This document shows, one piece after another, positions 11,170 to 20,700 of a stretch of DNA of 64,000 nucleotides. Source of the stretch: Lampris incognitus (lineage: Eukaryota; Chordata; Actinopteri; Lampriformes; Lampridae); contig NC_079221.1 of NCBI RefSeq assembly GCF_029633865.1, forward strand, positions 4,440,409 through 4,504,408, given 5' to 3'. The position numbers were made by a program, and so were the translations under genes. The notes beneath the pieces are model-generated. The model searched no databases, was not told where the DNA came from, and saw only the letters and a list, made by a program, of their open reading frames with translations. The first letter of the stretch is position 1; each line of letters begins with the position of its first letter.

Positions 11170-14100
11170 TCATCTCTGAGTCATGTTGTTCCGTAGCCAC
11201 GTTTTGAGGCGGTGATGGGTGGAGAACAACTGCTCAGAGGAAGCGGCGGAGACAGGTGGACATAGGCAAAGTTCAATAAACATTTCCACCTCTGTCAGTA
11301 GTTCTCTTGTTTGAGGATGCAATGCTTCGACAAATCCAGCAACATCTTGAGCGGACTTGACTCCTTTTGTCTTGGAGAGCTCACCCATCAATGTGAGCTG
11401 CATATGTAGACGAGATTTGTCAATCTGATCGGGGAGCTGTGCAGCATTGATCTCATTCCACTCAGGGTAGGCTGCATTTGCGGCATTGGTAAGAGTCTGC
11501 TCTCTCAGGGCAGCGACTTGCAGTCCTTCTTGGTCGAATCGGCGATCTAGCTCAGTTGTCACAAGATCAAAGGCCTCATAGAACTCACGCCGCCATTGCT
11601 GCTCTCCTACATCAGTCACGATGGCCTCAGCCTTCTCTGTATCCCTTAGACTGGCAGGGGTGGTTCTGCTGGTTCGTGGAGGAAGGGGCATTTGAAGATT
11701 GTTTTTTTTCTGCACAAGCCTCCACTTTGGCGGTCATCTCCTGGACAACTCCATCTTCTCGCAGTGCATGCATGCGCTGTTGTAGCGCAGTCAAACACTC
11801 CAGTGCGCCCTTCGCACTTGCCTTCTCATTTTGGAGAGTTCTGGCTACAGTCTCGCACGGTCCAAAAAGAGCCCCACAGCTCAAAAGGCCAAAGTATGTT
11901 CTTGCTTTTGTAGCTTGTTTGTATAGACCAGGTATTTTCGCCTGCGTATCTCCCCTTACGGTCTTGTCTTGCTCTAGCACCTTCAGTGTCTCCAAAAGGG
12001 CTGTATATGAGGAGCAAATCCACGAAACAGCCCTTGTGCGCACAACCCATCGAGTCGGGCATAATGACAGCAAGTTGCAGACCACCTCATCACTACCAAA
12101 CATAGACTGGAACAGCGTCTTACGCTTTGAGGACTCCCCTATCACCACTGAGACATTCCGCACAAAGTGTAGCGTGTCTGCAACAACGCCAACTCCCCTC
12201 GCCACTTCTTGTAACAGCAGATCTAGTGAATGGTTACTGCAGTGCACATAAGAGTGGATTTGGACACTGCTCTTTCAGTTTTGCTTGCACGCCTGAGATG
12301 CGGCCTGACATATTAGCAGTGCCATCGAAGCAAAATCCCTTTAGACGTTCCAGTGGCAAATTCAAGCGCACAAAAACATCTTTAATGCGGGAAAAACGTG
12401 TTTCTCCAGTTGAATCAGGCGCATTATAAAACCCGAGGAAAACATTCACTGCCTCGAGTTTTGAATCCACATATTGCAGACTACAGGAAAACTGCTCTGT
12501 TGTACTCGCATCGGTGGTCGCATCTGCGGTTAAACCATAGAAATAATGCTCTCTCGCTTTGGACACGATTCTTCTTTGAAGAGCATGGGCAAATATTTCC
12601 AGTATTTCATTTTGAATCGTGTCCGACATCCAGTTGTCTCTTCCCTGTAGCCACTCGCGGCATTTAGGCAAATCATATGTCCTCTCCATCATTAGTTTCC
12701 AAAGCACACCATCTCCATTATTATGGCCTCTGAACAGAAGCCCTTCACTGCCGAGGAGTCTTGTTGATCTAAATATCAGTTCCAAGACAGGTCTGGCAGG
12801 TTTTTTTGCTCTTTCTCAGCACTCTCCGACAGTAGAGCATTAACTGGAGTGTTGTTGAGCGAAGCATTCTCACCGATCCTGAATGTATGTCTGACACGCC
12901 ATGCTGGCTAACCTTTGTGGTTGCTTTACGCCAGTTACAAAAGCCTCCCACTGTGAATGAACCTGTCTTTCTATCGTGGTGTCTTAATCCCTTCTCTGCG
13001 GCTTTGCAGCAGGTGAAGCAAAGAACGGTGTCTCTCTCCGTGACATAGTGCAACCATTTCCACCTGTTAAACCAGCTTTTTTGAAATGACCACTGGAGGG
13101 TCTCTGTTCCAATTCTCCTCCCAGGAAAACGCAGGTCTGGTCGACAGGGCTCGTCAGATCCTCTCACACTCGCGTTAGCTGGGCGGCCTGGCCTGGAACA
13201 TGTAGCTGCTGAGCCTGCTGAGTCCTGCCGGTCTGTGTTTGCTAATGTAACCCACATGATTACATGTACCCTGTGACGTATTCTTCTAGAGTGCCCTCTG
13301 CAAGACCATACAGTGTTTAGACGCATGCAGAGACTGATGCGGTTTAGAGGGGGAGAATGTAACCCACATGATTACATGTACCCTGTGACGTATGTAAGTT
13401 CCACGAGTAGCCTCTAGGAGGCACACGAGCTACAGAGTTTAAACCATACAAACAACCGTCAACAATAGAGAAGAGAAATACGGATATTTAGAAATACGGA
13501 CAACTTTGACTATGGATACTTGAATTATTGATATTTGAACTACGGATATTTGAGCTACAGGACATTTGAACTACGACAAAAAAGATCCCTCCCACGAAGC
13601 TTCCTTGATGATCTCCTATTGAAGGAAGAAGGAAGACTCTTTTCTCTTGTGTTTTGTACGCTGCTGGAATCCTGACTGGTTTTTTTAGTACCCCAAACAA
13701 CCCCCCTTGCTACACCTTTTGGAACCCTTGGATACCCCCTTTGGATTGCCCCCATCATCGCCCTGGATTTGGATTCATCATCATCGCCTCTACATTAACT
13801 TGCCCCTGTGATTGTGGTAGGATCTGGACATTGCACCTTGCACAGATTGGAAGACTGATTCATTCCCCCTTTTCTTTTCTTTATTATTTTCTTTGAGTGC
13901 ACTCATACTTTATTTTGGATTATTTTCTTTAATTTGTTAGTGTAGAATATGGCTGCATAAGTAATATATTAGAAGGGTATAAAATAGAATATAGATAGAT
14001 ATAGACAATAAATAGAATATTAGGAAGAACTTTTAAAAAGTATAATAGAGTAATATATATATATATATATAACACATCTAATTTAGTATTGATATTGAAA

Positions 14101-14498
14101 TAACTTTACTTGAACTGCTGAAATAAATTGGTTTTTTTATTGTAAACTATACCCACGAGTGTGTGTGTTGTCTTTGGGGTGAGTACTAGAATCTGGTCTA
14201 GAAAAAAACCTACACCAATCTCCACTGAACTTAGACATTAGACTGTAAACTGTCCCTGCGCAAGCATAGGCCCATTCCCCTGTCGTGCAGGTTACACTAA
14301 CATTAGCTCTTGGGTGTTAGCAGCCGCTGACCCGCTAGCTACACTGTCTGCACTGCTAATGGCCTCCTGGTGATCGTCAGTGGGGACAGTAGAAGTGGGC
14401 CTAGGTGCTGCTGCTTCAGCAGCATCTTCTACCTCGGTCATCCTTGCCGTTTTCGCATTTTTAGAATTGAAAAGGTCTAAGATTCGTTTTTGCGCCAT
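11170..14498 (-). pseudogene. Broken hAT transposase (TTF-zinc-finger/ZMYM1-like)
   Basis: The pieces, in order on the minus strand, are as follows. An N-terminal segment starts MAQKRILDLFNSKNAKTAR (14498-14292). A zinc-finger-like region has FTCCKAAEKGL and WRKATTKVSQHG (13230-12830). The central part has YFYGLTADATTDAST and FCFDGTANMSG (12785-12234). Next comes MHCSNHSLDLLLQE (12247-11627). The C-terminal hAT dimerisation motif SSEQLFSTHHRLKTWLRN is at 11230-11170. At least three frame changes and the LTR insertion separate the pieces. The family resembles the transposases that gave rise to ZMYM1/ZBED-like host proteins. No intact gene remains. Confidence 0.8.
13245..14294. mobile_element. 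Fossil LTR-element remnant inside the hAT
   Basis: A roughly 940-bp LTR-like block (13356-14294) starts TGTAACCC and ends GGTTACA. The first 34 bp of the same block are found once more at 13245-13278. A purine-rich stretch directly before the long block resembles a polypurine tract. A CTAA direct repeat flanks the whole (13241-13244 and 14295-14298). This looks like a 3' LTR plus a tiny internal remnant and a stub of the 5' LTR. No coding region is left. Family unassigned, Gypsy-like by repeat ends only. It is younger than the hAT it interrupts. Confidence 0.55.
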
Positions 14499-14688
14499 GT
14501 TGTTAAGTTACCTCGTCCGACGGCCGTTTGCCAATCAATGCCTCGTGACTGAGCGTTTGTATCAACATCAAAGTGACACCGCCGTGAACCCGTGGGTCTG
14601 TGATCACTAAAAACTAACAGACACGTTTTGATTTTTAACATGTTTTCTTCCCCAAAGCAAGATTATTTATTATATCGTTTTAATATAT

Positions 14689-14839
14689 TGTAACGTGCAT
14701 GGATAAGTAGACACGTTGGTCCTGGACTAACGGGTCGAACCCTTTAGTCGACTGGTTAACATTGTCGCTTGCGGAGCGGGAGACACGGGTTCGCGTCCCG
14801 GTTGTGACGGTTCTCGGACTGCCCCCCGAATTCGCTACA
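14689..14839 (+). mobile_element. Solo miniature LTR (TRIM subfamily B) with tRNA-like module
   Basis: The 151-bp unit starts TGTAACG and ends GCTACA, and matches the LTRs of the element at 36370-36755. It is flanked by ATAT on both sides, although the site is low complexity. Inside is a tRNA-like module: box A-like TAGTCGACTGG (14745-14755) and box B-like GGTTCGCGTCC (14788-14798), 32 bp apart as in a tRNA gene. It sits inside the hAT element. Confidence 0.6.
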
Positions 14840-14964
14840 ATATATACACGTTAGAAAAAAATTGCAGGCAGCAGTATGGGTGCTCCGCCTGCCTGCAGCT
14901 CCTTCTACCTGCAGCTAGGGGGTACTGCAGCACCCTCAGCACCCCCCCCCTTCCCGCGCCCCTG

Positions 14965-16487
14965 CATCTAACCATCGCCAACATGCTCTGCTAGAGCTCC
15001 GCTTTTAACGTTCACGTTGGAGCACCTGGATCATTAGGATCAAGGTGGGAAAGATGGATGGCTCAATTTGGAAATTTCCTGCGTGCCATGGACATCAAGG
15101 AGGACACTCGAAAACGTGCCATGTTACTTCACTATTCTGGGGAACAGATGGAGGGTGTACGCTCGAAAACAGAGATCATTTTGTCTGGACGGACGATGAA
15201 GTGGCGTTGTTACTCTATAAAGCGTCATAACTGCAGGAAAACGTTGATTAGCGTTAATAAATTTAGTAGAGATATCGCTAATCCGCCATTGTTAATGTTG
15301 TCTGCTTACTTGCGCATGGCCGTTTGACCGAAAACGTAATACGCATGTGCGAAGCGGAGCCGTGACGTCACCGTTTCGCTGGTTTACACGGCGAGGCTGG
15401 AGTTCGCGTTTTCAAGAGGTCGCTCTGACCGCACACAAAATGACGCCATTTTGAACGCGTCACAGTGGGAAAGCCACTCTTAACGTTTTACTTTCACCAC
15501 ACAACGACAACTCGGGATTTCCATTCTGCATGGCGAGGTGCAAAGGCATTCTCAAATCCGCAGTACATGTACCATAAAATAAGTGGGGGGGGGGGTTTTC
15601 CATCACCAAGGTCACAAGTGTACAAATGAAACATACCCACCTTAATGGCGCAAGGAAGACCACCATTTCCTTCTCAAGCAAATACAACACAGGGTTTGAC
15701 CCCAAATGCCCTTTTCTTCTCATTGTTTGAGTGTAAATTCTGAGTTTTGCCCACATGACCATTTATCTCTGAAGTTCTTCAGAAGCTTCAGTTTCACCGA
15801 GCTAAATGCTGGGTTTTAAGTTATGTGTGAATAGTTATTATGAATGGGCCTCCTTAAAGACTGAGGAGTTCCTCACTCCAAAGGGAAGGGTTGGTGTTAC
15901 CCCACAGGAAAACCTTCTTAGTAATGGTACCATTTGTCATGTTATTCCCACCACCCCAGTCACCTTTCAGGCTCATCTCCAGGGGATCCCAGCCTAGATT
16001 CCCTCGAATGTAAAGCTTTTGAACATAATGTTGTGCACCTAAAGAGCAGTGTATTGCCCTTCGCAACTGAGTCAGCCATCCAGCCCTCCTTACATTTCCC
16101 AAACCCCGGGTCAATCAATAACTCAATATTGGTTAATCACATGATGCGTTTAACTGAGACTAGGTAATCAAGATCTTTGCATACCTTAGGTTCACCTATA
16201 GTTGAGCCCAAAAAGACCACTTTATTAAGGTTTTTTATCCTGTTTTTAGTTCTTCCCCTTTTAAAAAATGTTTCTACCCATTGCTGGTTTCAATAAAGTT
16301 GCACCTGTTTCAAGACATTTACTCCAAAAATGAAAGATTATCTCAAATCAAGTTGCTTTTTCTATCTTTTAATTTCTTGCACTTTCTTGAAACAAGCAAT
16401 GTTACCGGCCAAGTGGGTGGGATAAGTAAATGTCATATCGATATCTTGAAATAAGCATTATAAGACCTAAAACAAGATAAAAACAGT
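14965..16487. other. Intergenic sequence with a possible fossil gag-like fragment
   Basis: Around 15005-15170 the plus strand shows a short stretch (WERWMAQFGNFLRAMD) like the start of LTR-element gag proteins. It is very short, broken and of low confidence. The adjoining 15170-15230 reads FVWTDDEVALLL, a word I associate with a dispersed fish repeat. Nothing recognisable lies between 15450 and 16487. Confidence 0.25.
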
Positions 16488-16745
16488 GGCGGCACGGTGG
16501 CCCAGTGGTTAGCACTGTTACCTCACAGCAAGAAGGTCCTGGGTTCGAACCCCAGGCCATCCCAGGTCCTTTCTGTGTGGAGTTTACATGTTCTCCCCGT
16601 GTCTGCGTGGGTTTCCTCCGGGTGCTCCGGTTTCCTCCCACCATCCTACCTGTGCCCGCTGCAGCTGCCCACTGCTATACAATAAAATGGGTTACATGCA
16701 GAGAAAACGTTTCACTGTGACCTGTACAATGACAAAATAAAAAGT
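16488..16745 (+). mobile_element. tRNA-derived SINE, family 1
   Basis: The tRNA-like head GGCGGCACGGTGGCCCAGTG at 16488, with box A around GTGGTTAGC and box B GGGTTCGAACCCC, is followed by the body word TGGAGTTTACATGTTCTCCC and GTTTCCTCCGGGTGCTCCGG. The tail is TGTACAATGACAAAATAAA. This is a very common fish SINE. Copies occur in inverse orientation at 32255-32576, 33826-34167, 42655-42966 and 46826-46995. Confidence 0.8.
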
Positions 16746-17721
16746 GGCTTTCTGAAAAGCTTGTCTTGTTTTTCTGCAGAGTCCACTAGTAAACCCCGTG
16801 CCCTCCTCGAGAGTCCTCAGCTTATACCAAAAAGCAAATACCAGCCCAAGATATTTATAAGAACTTGTGCACTCAGTAAGCACATATTCAAAAGAATATG
16901 TTTGTGTGCTATTTGTGCTTACCTTTCTTCTAAAGTCCATAATCTGGGTTTCGGTCTGACTGATCATCAGCCTCCACTGGAAGCACCAAATTTGCCGTAT
17001 CCAGCATGAAGTGTAGGCCTTGTTCTGTCTTCATGAGAAGAGACAGCATTCAGTGAAATGCTTCGACTTGTCATGCAACTTCACACACATACTTAGATGA
17101 GAGACTTAAAGATGAGCAATGAAACGTTTCCCCCAGTCAACGTTGTGCCCAGATGAACCGATTCAGCTTTCTGTGGTTTCCTTACCTGGATTACTGAGCA
17201 TGCATAAAGACACTAGAGACTTACATTTGAAAGCAAGGTTAGTTCTGTATTTGTTGAAATGAAATAAATTGAACCGTTGTTATACTACATTGGATGAACT
17301 CTTTATTCCTAAGTGTGCATAGATTTATGTGTATAGCACTTTTATTTCTATCTTTGATTGGTCTTTTTTTTTTGAACTGCACAAACTAATCACAAGTCGT
17401 TCATCCCCACAGGTGTCTGAGGAAAACCTGCTTGTATATTTTTCGGAGGTAAAGTTGAATATCTCGTTTTTATTACCAGCTCCTCTTGAAAGCGTTGTAT
17501 ATTCCTGATAATGACTTGTAAATAAATATTTGGGGTTTTTTTTTCTGTGAATGAAACCTACAAGAAAGATGCTTAGCGGATGATTTAGAAAATCAACAGG
17601 CATGTGAAAACCTGTGACAGGTGTCATTTTATCCTGCAGGTCTGTTACTGACAGTCTCCTGACACTTTCCTCATTGAAGATGAACAAAAAAAAAAAAAAC
17701 CCAAATCCTCTTGTCTTTTAG
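16746..17721. other. Upstream region of the second SDR gene
   Basis: No repeat or gene is recognised. It should contain the promoter and the missing 5' exon of the gene whose first visible coding exon begins at 17722. I cannot single out that exon by eye. Confidence 0.3.
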
Positions 17722-20700
17722 AGAATCCTGTCACACCCGGCGTTAAGCGGCACTTTGTTTTTGGCGGTTACCGTTGCCATTGCTTGGTTCATCAGAGATT
17801 CCTGCAAAGTTGACAACTTCCCCCAGAAGCACGTCTTCATCACGGGCTGCGACAGCGGCTTCGGGAATTCGCTGGCCAGACAGCTGGATCAGAAGGGATT
17901 CCACGTGATCGCCGCATGTCTCACCGAGAAAGGTGCCTCGCATTTGGCATCCGTGTCCTCCCCCAGACTCAAGACTCTTCTGCTCAATGTTACCGACAGC
18001 GCCGGCATCGGGAGAGCGGTGGAGTTTGTCAGCGCGAAGGTCAAAGGTCGAGGTGAGGTGGGCGGACGGCAGGGGGTACGGGCAGATAGGGTGCCAGTCA
18101 GCGTTAAGCACCGGTGGGTGGGAGATGAAGGGAAACTTGACCACCACACCATCCTCCGACTGAGTCACGCAGACCTACATTTGCACTCCCCCCCCCTTCA
18201 TCTAAAGCAGATGGGAGAGACAAATTAACAGCTACCCCCTGCTGATAAGAAACTCACCCATAAACCACTGCTGACAGTCCAACTACATTTCCATCATACA
18301 TTAAAGTGCTTTATCAAAGGAATTCCTGAATTGTTTTTGTGGGTTCAGATATGTCAACCCTGTTTCATTTTTTTTCCCTCTTTGCTCTCATACTATAGCA
18401 GCAGATTAGTTAACAGGGGCAAATGAAGCACTAATTATCTGAGACGGGGGGGGGCATCTAAATAACATGCCATTACTCTGTCATTGCCTTTCAATTTCTC
18501 CCTCAGGTCTGTGGGGGCTGGTGAATAATGCCGGAAGGTCCATACCCATCGGCCCGTCGGAGTGGATGAAGCTGGAGGATTTCGCGACAGTTTTAGACGT
18601 GAATCTGCTGGGACTCATCGACGTGACCCTACAGTTTCTCCCGCTGCTGAAGAAAGCCCGGGGCAGGGTGGTCAATGTGGCCAGTATCTTGGGGAGACTT
18701 TCCCTCACAGGCGGAGGCTACTGTCTGTCCAAATGGGGGGTGGAGGCCTTCTCTGACAGCCTCAGGTATCGGGACCAAAAATAACTCGGCTTTTTAACCC
18801 GTGTGTGTCGTTGATCGCAGCATGTTAGGCCAGAACGTCTCAGTGTATGGCGTGCAGCTACACGGCAGGGCTTATTAAGCCATATGTACTGTATATCCTT
18901 ATTGCCAAGCTAATGGACATTGCAAATATCAGAGATGGTGGTGAGATCACTGGTTCGAATCCCCATATTACCGCCGGCTTGGTCAGGCGTTCCCACAGAC
19001 ACAATTGGCCGGTGTCTACAGGTGGGAAGCCGGATGTGGGTACGAGTCCTGGTCGCTGCACTAACACCTCCTCTGGTTGGACGGGGCGCCTGTTCGAGGG
19101 GGAGGGGGAACTGGGGGGGAATAAAGTGATCCTCCCACGCGCTACGTCCCCCTGATGAAAGTCTTCACTGTCAGGTGAAAAGAAGCGGCTGGCGTCGCCA
19201 CATGTATCGGAGGAGGCATGTGGAGCAGTGACCGGGACGGCTCAGAAGAGTGGGGCAATTGGCCAGATACAATTGGGGAGAAACAGGGGGGATTTTTTTT
19301 CCCCTTTTTTGTTTTGTATGTGCATTCTCTGCATGGCTGGGCAAAATAAGTGTAGCGCCCACCCCCTACTCTGTGTCTCTAGACGCCGTGAAAGGGAATA
19401 AACTAGGAAGGTGGGGCTACGGGTTCGTACACTAATACTATTCTGAATAAGAGTTGATGATACCCAGCAAAATTAAGCTTAATGAACTCAACTTATTATT
19501 CCGAATGAAGTAACTGGACCAGACAACCTCCTTATATAAACAGGTCATGTGTTGAATTTAGGAATGTGAATAAAGTAAAGTTGTGACAGCAGCGATGCAA
19601 ACAGGCGCACAATTATCAATTATGTCAAATACCCCAAACAAGAAAATGCAAATCAAGAATAATATGACTCCAGTCAATAGTTGCACAACCAACACCTTTG
19701 TGCATCCCAAGTATACCAGTGTTTTTGAGAGGGGAACATTATCTAATATATATACACAATTCTAAATGTAAATAGAATAGAGACCAGGATCATGATAGTG
19801 GTATTATATCTATTTAGTGGTCAATGTGAGACTAGCTGTGAGTATACCCCAAATAAAGCTAACTATGTATAGCTTTTAAATAGATTGGGCCTAATTACTT
19901 TGACGGTGAGCAGTACTACAGCAGATACTCTGCTTTAAACGGACCCCCGGGACTGTACTGGCTGTACCGTGACCGAGGAATTCACCTGGCGCTTTAACAC
20001 AAGTGCACGTACCTTTGTGGTACAATAATATACCCCAAGTAAAAACAAACACAAAACACCTGTTGCTCAGTACCACAAGTGTAATAGTGGTGGGCCCACA
20101 CACTTTATAACGCAAATAAAATAACCCCCAAAGCCGCCATAAGCTAATACACGCTGCAGGCCCGTGCGCTACTTGCAATGGGCCGCTCCACTCAACAGAG
20201 CAGCATGAGACTGGACTTACCAATGTCAGCGGGAGGTCGTGTGGGACAAGTAGCGCCGCCTTGTGGCCAGGAGAGCTCTGTACGTGCCCACGTAGCCCTG
20301 AGCGGGAACGATGATGCCAGGGAGACCCTGTTCGAGTCCAGGAGAGCTCCGTACGGCCCACGTAGCACAGAGCAGGGACGATGATGCCAGGGAGACCCTG
20401 TTCGAGTCCAGGAGAGCTCCGTACGGCCCACGTAGCACAGAGCAGGGACGATGATGCCAGGGAGACCCTGTTCGAGTCCAGGAGAGCTCTGTACGGCCCA
20501 AGTAGCACAGAGCAGGGACGATGATGCCAGGGAGACCCTGTTCGAGTCCAGGGGAGCTCCGTACGGCCCATGTAGCACAGAACAGGGACGATGATGCCAG
20601 GGAGACCCTGTTCGAGTCCAGGAGAGCTCTGTACGGCCCACGTAGCACAGAGCAGGGACGATGATGCCAGGGAGACCCTGTTCGAGTCCAGGAGAGCTCT

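Larger units (their letters stand above)
10393..14964 (-). mobile_element. Degraded hAT DNA transposon
   Basis: The left end CAGGGGCGCGGGAAGG (10393-10408) is repeated in inverse at the right end (14949-14964), followed on each side by a GGGTGCTGAGG-like subterminal block. Minus-strand coding pieces of an hAT transposase lie inside. The expected 8-bp target duplication is not visible, so one flank may be altered. The element has been invaded by an LTR-element remnant (13245-14294) and a solo miniature LTR (14689-14839). Confidence 0.8.

Noticed and set aside
11556-12251. 231-residue plus-strand ORF
   Set aside because: It is the antisense shadow of the hAT transposase and has no family resemblance.
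10385-14972. An 8-bp target duplication for the hAT element
   Set aside because: The flanks ACCACGTC and CATCTAAC do not match, so I cannot claim a duplication.
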